The notes under the pieces were generated by a model. It saw only the letters and a program-made list of their open reading frames with translations, was not told the origin of the DNA and ran no database searches. Shown here one piece after another: positions 17,600 through 25,758 of a stretch of 64,000 nucleotides of DNA. Source of the DNA: Flavobacteriales bacterium. GTDB taxonomy: Bacteria > Bacteroidota > Bacteroidia > Flavobacteriales_F > PHOS-HE28. Where the stretch lies: contig JADJTW010000031.1 of NCBI GenBank assembly GCA_016710965.1, positions 496,001 through 560,000 of the forward strand, in the 5' to 3' direction. A program made the translations under genes and the position numbers. How positions within the stretch are numbered: the stretch's first letter is position 1; each line of letters starts with the position of its first letter.

Positions 17600-18820
17600 A
17601 TGATCGATCCGGGGGAGCGCAAGAGCAAGGCCGAGCGCGCCGTGCTCATCGGCCTCATCACCCCCGGGCAGGATGATGAGCGCGCGAAAGAATACCTGGA
17701 CGAGCTGGAATTCCTGGCGACAACGGCCGACATACGCACGCTGAAGCGTTTCATGCAGCGCATGGCCAGGCCGGATGGCCGCAGCTACATCGGCAGCGGC
17801 AAGCTCGCCGAGGTGAAGGCGTGGATGGAGGCCAACGACGCGGATTGCGTCATCTTCGATGATGAGCTGTCGCCCGCACAACAGCGCAACATCGAGAAGG
17901 AGCTGGAGAAGCCCGTGCTCGACCGGCCTCGGCTGATCCTTGACATCTTCGCCCGCCGCGCGCGCACCGCCCATGCCAAGAAGCAGGTGGAGCTGGCACA
18001 GTACGAATACATGCTGCCGCGCCTCACCAAGTTGTGGACGCACTTGGAGCGCCAGCGGGGCGGAACGGGAACGCGCGGTGGTGCCGGTGAAAAGGAGATC
18101 GAGACCGACAGGCGCTTGATCCGTGATCGGATCTCGCTGCTCAAAGGCCAGCTCAAGGACATCGACAAGCAGATGGCCACCCAGCGCGGCAACCGTGGCA
18201 AGCTGGTGCGCGTGGCGCTGGTCGGCTACACCAACGTGGGCAAGAGCACGCTCATGAACGCATTGAGCAAGAGCGAGGTCTTCGCCGAGGACAAGCTATT
18301 CGCAACGCTCGATACCACGGTGCGCAAAGTGGTGCTGGGCAACCTGCCCTTCCTCGTGAGCGATACCGTGGGCTTCATCCGCAAGTTGCCCCACCAATTG
18401 ATCGAGAGCTTCAAGAGCACGTTGGACGAAACACGGGAGGCCGACCTGCTCCTGCACGTGGTGGACATCAGCCACCACAATTTCGAGGAGCAGTACGAGA
18501 CGGTGAAACAGACCCTGAACGAGATCGGCGCGGGCGACAAGCCCGTGATGGTGGTCTTCAACAAGATCGACGCATACCGCCCGGCGCCCTTCGATCCCGA
18601 TGACCTGGCCCCGAAGCGCGTGGAGCAATACTCCCTCGAGGAACTGACCGATACCTGGATGTCGCGCATGGCCGGTGAGGAGTGCCTCTTCATCAGCGCA
18701 GCGGCGCGTACGAACCTGGACCAACTGCGCAAGCGGCTCTACGAACGGGTGAAGGCGCTGCACATCGCGCGCTATCCGTACGAGAGCGATCTGTTGTTCA
18801 AGGACAGCTACGAGGAGTGA
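17600..18820 (+). CDS. hflX: GTPase HflX
   Basis: A 406-residue HflX, a ribosome-associated GTPase that splits stalled 70S ribosomes under stress. The N-terminal HflX domain (FLATTADIRTLKRF, GSGKLAEV) is followed by a charged coiled region with QRGGTGTRGGAGEKEIETDRR, then the G domain: GYTNVGKST near residue 208, DTVGFI near 254 and NKID near 320. Length and order match the family. The 3' end overlaps the convergent acyltransferase by 13 bases. Confidence 0.96.
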   Translation: MIDPGERKSKAERAVLIGLITPGQDDERAKEYLDELEFLATTADIRTLKRFMQRMARPDGRSYIGSGKLAEVKAWMEANDADCVIFDDELSPAQQRNIEKELEKPVLDRPRLILDIFARRARTAHAKKQVELAQYEYMLPRLTKLWTHLERQRGGTGTRGGAGEKEIETDRRLIRDRISLLKGQLKDIDKQMATQRGNRGKLVRVALVGYTNVGKSTLMNALSKSEVFAEDKLFATLDTTVRKVVLGNLPFLVSDTVGFIRKLPHQLIESFKSTLDETREADLLLHVVDISHHNFEEQYETVKQTLNEIGAGDKPVMVVFNKIDAYRPAPFDPDDLAPKRVEQYSLEELTDTWMSRMAGEECLFISAAARTNLDQLRKRLYERVKALHIARYPYESDLLFKDSYEE

Positions 18821-19911
18821 TCCTTCAGCATCCGCCTTCCCAGCACATCGCGCAGGTCCATGAAGCGCTTCTCCCAGAAACGGTACACCAGCCAGGCGAT
18901 GGCGATGCTAGCGACCCAGTAAAGCATCCAGAGCGTCACTCCTTGCGGGGTTGTCGCATCGCCGAACATGCGGTTCCAAAAGGCACGCAACGGCTGATGC
19001 ACGAGATAGAGCGCATAGCTCACCTTGCTGATGAACACGACCACCGATCCGCCACGCGGAACGCTCTGCCAAGTGGAGAGCAGTGGTAGCAGCAGCGCCA
19101 TGGCGACCCCGTTCACAGTGAAGAACCAGGTGGCGGAAAAATGCAGTGCTCCGTTGCCGTAGGCGTAGGCGTTCGCGACCATGCCCACTACGCCGAGGAG
19201 GAACAACGAGACGCGCACCTGCCTCCAACGCAATACGAAGCCGGTGTGCAGCCATGCCGCCAGCATCCCGAAGCCGATGGTGTCCAGTCGCGTGATCACC
19301 AGCTTGCGCGCGCCCTGTTCCAACTCGAACACGGAGTTGACAGCATCCGCCATGAGAAGTCGTTCTATCGTAGGCAACGCGATGAACAACAACGTGATCG
19401 CCAGGAAGACCGCACGCCCCCGGACGCGCAGTACTGGCAGCACCGAGAAGAGCGCCACTGGGAACAGGAGGTAGAACCATTCCTCCACCACCAGCGACCA
19501 CGATTCCCAGAAGAAGAGGTCCACCGGCTTCCACAGGTTCTGCAGGAAGAAGACATAGCCCCAGGTGTTGTGGTTGAGCATTCCGTTCGTGACACCTGTG
19601 TACACCAGCACCACGTTCAGCACGAGGAAGAGGTAATAGTTGGGCAGGGTGCGCAGCCAGCGACGCTGCCAGAAGTCCAGTAGACGCCGCCACCAGGGCA
19701 CGCCCTCCATCGCGGCGTAATTCAGGAGAATACCGCCGATGAGGTAGCCGCTAAGGACGAAGAAGAGGTCCACGCCATCGATGTACGGCGGCAATCCCCT
19801 GCATGGCACGAACCAGCAGAGCGCATCGATGCAATGCCAGAACACCACGAGCAGGATCGCCGTGGCGCGCATGACGTCGAGGCCAAAGACGCGGCTTGCC
19901 GGAGAGATCAT
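18808..19911 (-). CDS. Acyltransferase family 3 (OafA-like) membrane protein
   Basis: A 367-residue protein with about ten membrane helices of the Acyl_transf_3 family. It opens FGLDVMRATAILLVVFWHCIDAL, containing the expected Arg and the His of the RxxxH-type catalytic segment. The WSLVVEEWFYLLFP segment is also diagnostic. Members O-acetylate or O-acylate cell-surface sugars such as LPS O-antigen. It lies 24 bases after the ABC exporter on the same strand but has its own TACTTTCA box. Confidence 0.88.
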   Translation of the reverse strand: MISPASRVFGLDVMRATAILLVVFWHCIDALCWFVPCRGLPPYIDGVDLFFVLSGYLIGGILLNYAAMEGVPWWRRLLDFWQRRWLRTLPNYYLFLVLNVVLVYTGVTNGMLNHNTWGYVFFLQNLWKPVDLFFWESWSLVVEEWFYLLFPVALFSVLPVLRVRGRAVFLAITLLFIALPTIERLLMADAVNSVFELEQGARKLVITRLDTIGFGMLAAWLHTGFVLRWRQVRVSLFLLGVVGMVANAYAYGNGALHFSATWFFTVNGVAMALLLPLLSTWQSVPRGGSVVVFISKVSYALYLVHQPLRAFWNRMFGDATTPQGVTLWMLYWVASIAIAWLVYRFWEKRFMDLRDVLGRRMLKDHSS

Positions 19912-19916
19912 CGAGG

Positions 19917-19924
19917 TGAAAGTA
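19917..19924 (-). promoter_or_regulatory. Putative -7 box (TACTTTCA) for the acyltransferase gene
   Basis: TACTTTCA lies 5 bases before the ATG at 19911, in the short gap after the ABC exporter stop. Confidence 0.35.
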
Positions 19925-19935
19925 GCGCGGGTCGA

Positions 19936-21810
19936 TCACCCGAACGCCTGCATATCGCACAGCTTCCTGTACTGCCCGCCCGCAGCGTAGAGCTCGGAAT
20001 GCGTGCCGCGCTCGATGATGCGACCCTGTTGCATCACGCAGATCTCATCGCAATGCTGGATGGTGCTGAGGCGATGCGCGATCACCACGCTCGTGCGGCC
20101 TTCCATCATCTTGATCAGGGCTCCCTGCACCAGTCGTTCACTTTCGGTATCAAGCGCGCTGGTCGCTTCATCAAGGATGAGGATCGGCGGGTTCTTCAGC
20201 ACGGCACGCGCGATGCTGAGGCGCTGCTTCTGACCGCCGCTCAGCCGGTTGCCGCCATCGCCGATGTTCGTTTGATAGCCGTTCTCCAGTTTGGTGATGA
20301 AGTCGTGCGCATTGGCAATGCGGGCCGCCCGCTCGATGTCGGCCATGCTCGTGCCCGGCGCACCGAAGGCGATGTTGCTCGCCACCGTGTCGTTGAAGAG
20401 AATGCTGTCCTGCGTAACGATGCCCATGAGCGCGCGCAGGTCGTTGATGCGCAGGTCGCGGATGTCGTGACCGTCGATCAGCAAAGCGCCACCCGTTACG
20501 TCGAAGAATCGCGGAAGGAGGTTGGCCAGGGTGGTCTTACCGCCGCCGCTCGTGCCGACAAGCGCAATGCTCTTCCCCTTCGCCACGGTCAGGTCGATGT
20601 TCTGCAACACGCCCGCCCTGAGCGGAGTCGATGGGGCGGTTCGTCCTTCAGCCGTCGCGCTCTTCGGCGCATTCTCGTATGCGAAGGAGACATCGCGATA
20701 CTCGATGCGATCGCTGAACCCGGTGATGGGCTTCGCGTCGGGTTTCTCCTTCACGGTGTTCTCCACTGCGAGCAGGTCGAAGATGCGTTGGCCGCTGGCA
20801 CCGCCGCGCGTAATACCGCTCCAGCCCTGTGAGAAACCTTTGATCGGCGCCAGCAGCTGGGAGAAGATGATGATGAAGCCCAGGAAGCTATCGCCGGTGA
20901 GCGTGGGGGTCGCCCCCAGCACAAAGGATCCACCGATGTAGGCGATGGCCGCCATGACAGCCGCCCCCATCGTCTCGCTCAGCGGCGAGGCGATGTCCTG
21001 CCTGTTGAGCATGGCGATGCTGCCACGTGTGAGCATCTCGTTCTCACGCTCGAAGCGGCGCTTCATATCGGCTTCGCCATTGAAGGCTTTCACCACACGG
21101 ATGCCGGAGAGCGTTTCCTCCACACGGGCCAGCAGGTCGGCGCTCTTCTCCTGCACACGGGCGCTCTTGCGCTTGAGGCTCTTGCTGATGCGCGCGATGA
21201 GCAAGCCGCTGACCGGCAGGAGCAGCAAGGAGATCACGGTGAGCTGCGGCGAGAGCGTGAGCATGGTGCCCAGGAAGAGCAGCACCGCGATCGGCTCACG
21301 GAAGATCATCTCGATGTAGTACATCACACTGTACTCCACCACTTGCATGTCGTTGGTGATCAACGAGAGCAGATCGCCCTTGCGCTCGCTGGTATGATAG
21401 CGCAGCGGAAGCTCCAAGAGCTTGTCGTAGATGCGCGACCGGATATCGCGCACGATGTAGTTGCGGAAGTTGCAGATGGCCACTACGGCCATGTAGCGGA
21501 AGACGTTCTTGAAGAGGAAGAGGACGACGACCCCGAGGCTGATCACCAGCAGCGCCCCCATCTGCCCGCGCTCTTCGATCTGCTGCGTGAGGAACCAATT
21601 GAAAGTGCCCTCCAAGCCTTCGCGGGTCCACAACTCCGCAGGGCGTTCGTGAACGGGCTGGACCTGACCAAGCAGCAGCCGGAGGAAGGGGATGAAGAGC
21701 AGCAAGGAGGCCAGGTGGAAGACCGTGGCCAGCAGATTGAAGAACGCGTTGAGGAAGGCGTGATGCCGGTAGGGCGCGCCGAAGCGGAGGATCCGGAAGA
21801 AGTTGCGCAT
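19936..21810 (-). CDS. MsbA-like ABC exporter (fused permease and ATPase)
   Basis: A 624-residue half-transporter. Six membrane helices lie in the first 330 residues. The ATPase domain has Walker A GTSGGGKTT, signature LSGGQKQR, Walker B ILILDEATSALD and the H-loop IAHRLS. It works as a homodimer in the inner membrane; MsbA-type proteins flip lipid A or other lipids. The ATG at 21810 was preferred over a GTG at 21822 that lies inside the palindrome. An unusual insertion of about 20 residues rich in Ala, Pro, Ser and Thr (AEGRTAPSTPLRAG) follows the first strand of the ATPase domain and is encoded by a hairpin-forming sequence (20613-20639). Confidence 0.92.
   Translation of the reverse strand: MRNFFRILRFGAPYRHHAFLNAFFNLLATVFHLASLLLFIPFLRLLLGQVQPVHERPAELWTREGLEGTFNWFLTQQIEERGQMGALLVISLGVVVLFLFKNVFRYMAVVAICNFRNYIVRDIRSRIYDKLLELPLRYHTSERKGDLLSLITNDMQVVEYSVMYYIEMIFREPIAVLLFLGTMLTLSPQLTVISLLLLPVSGLLIARISKSLKRKSARVQEKSADLLARVEETLSGIRVVKAFNGEADMKRRFERENEMLTRGSIAMLNRQDIASPLSETMGAAVMAAIAYIGGSFVLGATPTLTGDSFLGFIIIFSQLLAPIKGFSQGWSGITRGGASGQRIFDLLAVENTVKEKPDAKPITGFSDRIEYRDVSFAYENAPKSATAEGRTAPSTPLRAGVLQNIDLTVAKGKSIALVGTSGGGKTTLANLLPRFFDVTGGALLIDGHDIRDLRINDLRALMGIVTQDSILFNDTVASNIAFGAPGTSMADIERAARIANAHDFITKLENGYQTNIGDGGNRLSGGQKQRLSIARAVLKNPPILILDEATSALDTESERLVQGALIKMMEGRTSVVIAHRLSTIQHCDEICVMQQGRIIERGTHSELYAAGGQYRKLCDMQAFG
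20613..20639 (-). repeat. Hairpin element inside the ABC exporter coding sequence
   Basis: CCGCCC and GGGCGG (20613-20618, 20634-20639) can form a 6-bp stem around 15 bases, encoding part of the extra Ser-Thr-Pro-Leu-Arg-rich stretch. The GACTCCGCTCAG-type core resembles small palindromic repeats I recall from Bacteroidota genomes; no second copy was noticed in this window. Confidence 0.35.
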
Positions 21811-21821
21811 CGCGGGCGCCA

Positions 21822-21875
21822 CGAATGTAGGCCCGTGGGGGCGGCGAATTCGCCGCCCCCACGGGCCTACATTCG
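21822..21875. promoter_or_regulatory. Perfect 54-bp palindrome between the divergent ABC exporter and rbfA genes
   Basis: The two 27-base arms are exact reverse complements with a central GAATTC and no loop. The arms begin and end with the same box: TACATTCG at 21868-21875 (6 bases before the rbfA ATG) and, on the minus strand, TACATTCG at 21822-21829 (11 bases before the exporter ATG). The whole palindrome therefore lies upstream of both likely transcription starts. It may be a bidirectional promoter with a large operator or a cruciform. An assembly fold-back artefact is possible but less likely, because the sequences beyond each arm differ. Confidence 0.7.
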
Positions 21876-21881
21876 CGGGCG

Positions 21882-22220
21882 ATGGACAGCATCAGACAGA
21901 ACAAGGTGAACAGCCTGCTCCAGAAGGAACTGGCCGTGATCTTCCAGCAGGAAGCGCGCAACCTGTTGCCCGGCGGCCTCATCACCGTGAGTGCCGTGCG
22001 CATCAGCCCCGACTTGGGCGTGGCCAAGGTCTTCCTCAGCCTCTTTCCGGTGAAGGACAAGAAAGCGGTCATCGACATCATCAAGCTGCAAGCCCATCGG
22101 TTGCGCGGGCAGCTCGGTGGCCGCATAGGCAAGCAAATGCGTGTAGTGCCGGAGCTGCTGTTCTACGTGGACGACTCCCTCGATCGCGCAGAGCAGATCG
22201 ACAAATTGCTGAAGGGCTAG
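21882..22220 (+). CDS. rbfA: Ribosome-binding factor A
   Basis: A 112-residue RbfA, the KH-type 30S maturation factor. Recognisable segments are the N-terminal QNKVNSLLQKELAVIFQQEA, the SAVRISPDLGVAKVFLS strand region and the C-terminal PELLFYVDDSLDRAEQIDKLL. Two bases separate its stop from the methyltransferase start. The -7-like box at the palindrome edge lies 6 bases before the ATG. Confidence 0.95.
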   Translation: MDSIRQNKVNSLLQKELAVIFQQEARNLLPGGLITVSAVRISPDLGVAKVFLSLFPVKDKKAVIDIIKLQAHRLRGQLGGRIGKQMRVVPELLFYVDDSLDRAEQIDKLLKG

Positions 22221-22222
22221 GC

Positions 22223-23041
22223 ATGCAGTACGATCCGGTCAAGCGCCGGTTGGGCGCCGTCTTCAACCGCACACCCTTCCTGCGCAAGTGCTTCTACGGG
22301 CTGCTCGACCTGCTGCTGCTCCGCGCATGGCACATCCAGCGCGAGCTGAAGAGGTGGATCAGCGAACGCGCGGCGGCGAACAACCCGGTTCAGGCCATCT
22401 ATGATGCTGGCGCCGGATTTGGGCAATACAGCTACTGGCTCAGCGGAGTTCTGCCCAAGGCGCGCATCCTCGCCCTGGATGTGAAGGATGAGCAGGTGGC
22501 CGACTGCAACACCTTCTTCCAACGGATCGGTCGGCCGCACGTGAGGTTCGAGATCGGCGATGTGACCCGTTTCCAAGAGGCTGATGCCTTCGATCTGGTG
22601 GTGTGCGTGGACGTAATGGAGCACATCCTGGAAGACGAAGCGGCCCTGCGTTGCTACAGCACTTCGCTGAAGGCGGGCGGCATGCTCATCATCAGCACTC
22701 CCAGCGACCAGGGGGGAAGCGATGTGCATGAAGAGAGCGACGGTTCCTTCATTGAAGAGCACGTGCGCGATGGCTACAACATCGACGACATCCGCGCGAA
22801 GTGCCTGCGCAATGGGTTCAGCAAGGCGGAAGCGCGCTACAGCTATGGAGCGCCGGGCAAGATCAGCTGGAAGCTGAGCATGAAATGGCCGCTGCTGTTG
22901 CTCCAAGCCAGCAAGCTCTTCTTCATCGTACTGCCCTTCTACTACCTCGTCGCCTACCCCATCGCTTTCGTGCTGAACATGGCCGATGTGCGCATGAAGC
23001 ACGCCACCGGAACAGGATTGATCGTGAAGGCGTGGAAGTGA
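22223..23041 (+). CDS. SAM-dependent methyltransferase (class I)
   Basis: A 272-residue protein with a Rossmann-type methyltransferase domain: the SAM-binding AIYDAGAGFGQYS (motif I) near residue 60, LALDVKDEQ (motif II) and DLVVCVDVMEHI (motif IV). Both termini are hydrophobic: LLDLLLLRAWHI early and LFFIVLPFYYLVAYPIAFVL near the end, so the enzyme is probably membrane associated. The substrate is unknown. It lies between rbfA and the LolC-like gene with almost no spacing, suggesting co-transcription. Confidence 0.82.
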   Translation: MQYDPVKRRLGAVFNRTPFLRKCFYGLLDLLLLRAWHIQRELKRWISERAAANNPVQAIYDAGAGFGQYSYWLSGVLPKARILALDVKDEQVADCNTFFQRIGRPHVRFEIGDVTRFQEADAFDLVVCVDVMEHILEDEAALRCYSTSLKAGGMLIISTPSDQGGSDVHEESDGSFIEEHVRDGYNIDDIRAKCLRNGFSKAEARYSYGAPGKISWKLSMKWPLLLLQASKLFFIVLPFYYLVAYPIAFVLNMADVRMKHATGTGLIVKAWK

Positions 23042-23042
23042 A

Positions 23043-24272
23043 ATGAACCTCCCCCTGCTCATCGCCCGTCGCTACCTGCTCGCCAAGCGCAGCACGAACG
23101 CGATCAACATCATCACGGGGATCAGCATCGGCGTCATCGCCGTGGTCACCGGCGCGATGGTGGTGGTGCTGAGCGCGGTGAACGGCATCGCCGACCTCGT
23201 TGACGATATCTACTCCCCGTTCGATCAGGACATCACCATCACCGCCGTCGAAGGCAAGACCTTCACGAAGGATGCGCTCGACTTGGAGAGCATACTGGCG
23301 GGCGACGACGTGGAGAACGCCAGTTGGACCATCGAAGAGAACGTGCTGCTTCGGTGCCGCAGCCAACAAGCGGTGGCCACCCTGAAGGGCGTGGAGCCCC
23401 AATACCTCGGCATGGCGCGCATGGACACCTTCCTCTTCAGGGGGAAGCCCACCCTTCAAACCGCGAACGGGCCCACAGCCATCCTTGGCCTCGCGCTCCA
23501 ATCCGACCTCGATGTGCCTTATGACGATGGCGTGATGCAACCGTTGGAGATCAGCGCGCCCATACGCGGCCGAAAACTGAGCCAGCACCGGCGTGATGCC
23601 TTCGAGGAAGCTGCTGTGGCCATGAGCGGCACCTTCAGCATGAACATGGAGTACGACGCACGCTATCTGCTCGTCCCCATCGAGCTGGCTGCCGGACTAC
23701 TGCACTACGACAGTGCTGTCAGCGCGCTGGAGCTGCACCTGCGGCCCGGCATCGATTTGGACGATGCGGCGACCGTTCTGCGCGCCCAGGTGGGTGATGC
23801 CTTCACGGTACGCACGCGCTACCAGAAGAACGCATTGATGTACGCCACCAACGCCACCGAGAAGCTCGTGGCCTTCATCGTGCTCGCCTTCATCGGCCTC
23901 ATCGGCGCGTTCAATATCATCGCCTCGCTCACCATGATGATGATCGAGAAGAAGGAGGACATGCGCACGCTCATGAGCATGGGTTCACCTGCAGCCTTGG
24001 TGCGGCGGATCTTCCTTCACGAAGGCCTCCTGATCGTGCTCCTTGGCGCGTTCATCGGAAGCGCGCTGGGCCTGCTTATCTGCTGGGCGCAGCAGCGCTT
24101 CGGATTCGTAACGATGGAGGATGCCATGGTGCCCGCATTCCCGGTGAAGGTCATGGCCACCGACCTGCTCATCGTGCTCGCCACCGTCATTGCGATCGGG
24201 CTGCTGGCCACATGGGTGCCGCTGCGCGCGCTGAGCAAGCGCTTCCTCTACGCTACAGCCGCCAGGGCGTAG
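23043..24272 (+). CDS. LolC/LolE-family ABC transporter permease
   Basis: A 409-residue protein with one N-terminal membrane helix (about residues 20-45), a large periplasmic MacB-PCD-type domain and three C-terminal helices (FtsX domain, from about residue 275). The opening LLIARRYLLAKRSTNAINIITGISI is characteristic of LolC/E-type lipoprotein release permeases. The ATPase partner (LolD-like) is not in the window. It starts one base after the methyltransferase stop. Its last 25 bases overlap the convergent dusB. Confidence 0.88.
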   Translation: MNLPLLIARRYLLAKRSTNAINIITGISIGVIAVVTGAMVVVLSAVNGIADLVDDIYSPFDQDITITAVEGKTFTKDALDLESILAGDDVENASWTIEENVLLRCRSQQAVATLKGVEPQYLGMARMDTFLFRGKPTLQTANGPTAILGLALQSDLDVPYDDGVMQPLEISAPIRGRKLSQHRRDAFEEAAVAMSGTFSMNMEYDARYLLVPIELAAGLLHYDSAVSALELHLRPGIDLDDAATVLRAQVGDAFTVRTRYQKNALMYATNATEKLVAFIVLAFIGLIGAFNIIASLTMMMIEKKEDMRTLMSMGSPAALVRRIFLHEGLLIVLLGAFIGSALGLLICWAQQRFGFVTMEDAMVPAFPVKVMATDLLIVLATVIAIGLLATWVPLRALSKRFLYATAARA

Positions 24273-25240
24273 GTGGCGATCACCTCATCGAGTATCGCTT
24301 CCAGCACGGTCGGGTCCTTCTCGGTACACAAGCGCAAGCGCATCTCCTTCACGTTAGCAAGGCCCTTCAGGTAATTACCGTAGTGGCGGCGCATCTCAAC
24401 CACGCCCTCCCATGGACCCTTCCACGCCAATGAGGTGCGCAAGTGCTCGCGAGCGGCCTCGACACGGTCGGAGATGGTCGGCAGCATCGCGTGCTGGCCG
24501 GTGGCCATGAAATGCTTGATCTCATTGAAGATCCACGGATGCCCGATGCTCGCGCGGCCGATCATCACGCCGTCTACACCGTAACGGTTGCGGTATTCCA
24601 CGGCTTTCCCGGGACTATCGATATCGCCATTGCCGAAGATGGGGATCTGGATGCGCGGGTTGTTCTTCACCTCGCCGATCAAGGTCCAATCAGCAGGGCC
24701 CTTGTACAGTTGCGCGCGGGTGCGGCCATGAATGCTCAAAGCCTGTATGCCCACATCCTGCAGGCGCTCGGCCACCTCCATGATGTTCTTGGTCTGGTCG
24801 TTCCAGCCCAGGCGGGTCTTCACTGTCACGGGCAGCTTCACTGCTCTCACAACCTTGTCCGTCAGTCGCACCATCTTGTCGATATCCTGCAACAGGCAGG
24901 CCCCAGCGCCCTTGTTCACCACTTTATGCACCGGGCAGCCATAGTTAATGTCGATCAGGTCCGGTCCGACCGCCTCGGCAATTCGTGCCGCCTCCTCCAT
25001 CGCGTCCTCGCTGCCACCGAAGAGCTGGATGCCGACCGGGCGTTCCTGTTCGAAGATGTCGAGCTTCTTCATCCCCTTGGCCGCCTTGCGGATAAGCCCT
25101 TCGCTGCTGATGAACTCGGTGTACACCAGATCGGCGCCGTGCTTCTTGCACAAGGCCCGGAAGGGCGGATCGCTCACATCCTCCATGGGGGCAAGGAGCA
25201 GCGGGAATTCCGGCAGGACGAGGGGGCCGATGCGGACCAT
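24248..25240 (-). CDS. dusB: tRNA-dihydrouridine synthase B
   Basis: A 330-residue flavoenzyme that reduces uridines in the tRNA D-loop. The FMN TIM-barrel shows PLLLAPMEDVSDPPFR near the N-terminus, IDINYGCPVHKVVNKGAGACLL with the catalytic Cys (GACLL), and GIQALSIHGRTRAQLY. The start MVRIGPLVLPEFP was chosen for family fit and the TACTTTCG box 9 bases upstream. It lies directly downstream of the ExbD terminator on the same strand. Confidence 0.94.
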   Translation of the reverse strand: MVRIGPLVLPEFPLLLAPMEDVSDPPFRALCKKHGADLVYTEFISSEGLIRKAAKGMKKLDIFEQERPVGIQLFGGSEDAMEEAARIAEAVGPDLIDINYGCPVHKVVNKGAGACLLQDIDKMVRLTDKVVRAVKLPVTVKTRLGWNDQTKNIMEVAERLQDVGIQALSIHGRTRAQLYKGPADWTLIGEVKNNPRIQIPIFGNGDIDSPGKAVEYRNRYGVDGVMIGRASIGHPWIFNEIKHFMATGQHAMLPTISDRVEAAREHLRTSLAWKGPWEGVVEMRRHYGNYLKGLANVKEMRLRLCTEKDPTVLEAILDEVIATYALAAVA

Positions 25241-25249
25241 GATCGGGGC

Positions 25250-25257
25250 CGAAAGTA
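25250..25257 (-). promoter_or_regulatory. Putative -7 box (TACTTTCG) for dusB
   Basis: TACTTTCG ends 9 bases before the dusB ATG and begins one base after the terminator stem at 25259-25283, so it also supplies that terminator's short T-run. A promoter thus appears embedded in the terminator of the preceding operon. Confidence 0.45.
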
Positions 25258-25258
25258 C

Positions 25259-25283
25259 GGAAGCCCCGCTGGGCGGGGCTTCC
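25259..25283 (-). terminator. Terminator of the ExbB/ExbD operon
   Basis: A perfect 11-bp GC-rich stem (GGAAGCCCCGC/GCGGGGCTTCC) with a 3-base loop lies 19 bases past the ExbD stop on the minus strand. The T-tract is short (ACTTT), and that stretch doubles as the dusB -7 box. Confidence 0.72.
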
Positions 25284-25302
25284 ACGATGGTTGGGAGTTC
25301 GC

Positions 25303-25755
25303 TCAGCGCGCCTGCGCCGTGCTGTAATTGATCTTGAGGGCGTTGCTCTTGCGCAACTCCTGCTTCACGTCGGTGACGATCTTCATGGCCGTCTTCTTGT
25401 CCACTTTGAGCGAGCGCGTGATCTTGGGTCGCAGCACCTCATCGCGGCGTTCATTGCCGGCCTTCACGAAGGGGTCTATCTCGTCGAGCTTCGCATACTG
25501 GTCGTTCAACTGCAGCAAGGGTTCAGTGCCCAGCGCCTCGCTCACTGGCGGTCCGATGTACAGGTAATCCACAAGGGCCTTGTCCTCGAGCTTCACGGTC
25601 TCGCTCGCCTCGGGCAGGGTGATCTTCACCTTCAGGTCCGTCTCGCGCATCACGGTGGTGACCATGAAGAAGAAGAGGAGCATGAAGATGATATCCGGCA
25701 GCGATGCGGTGCTGATGGCCGGTGTCCCTCCTTTCTTTTCCTTGAAGCGTGACAT
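25303..25755 (-). CDS. Biopolymer transport protein ExbD-like (short)
   Basis: A 150-residue ExbD/TolR-type protein: a cytoplasmic basic N-terminus, one membrane helix starting LPDIIFMLLFFFMVTTVM with the proton-path Asp at its start, and a periplasmic domain. It energises outer-membrane processes together with the ExbB-like channel at 26888. It is the last gene of a four-gene operon and starts 3 bases after the stop of the longer ExbD paralogue. Confidence 0.9.
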   Translation of the reverse strand: MSRFKEKKGGTPAISTASLPDIIFMLLFFFMVTTVMRETDLKVKITLPEASETVKLEDKALVDYLYIGPPVSEALGTEPLLQLNDQYAKLDEIDPFVKAGNERRDEVLRPKITRSLKVDKKTAMKIVTDVKQELRKSNALKINYSTAQAR

Positions 25756-25758
25756 CGT

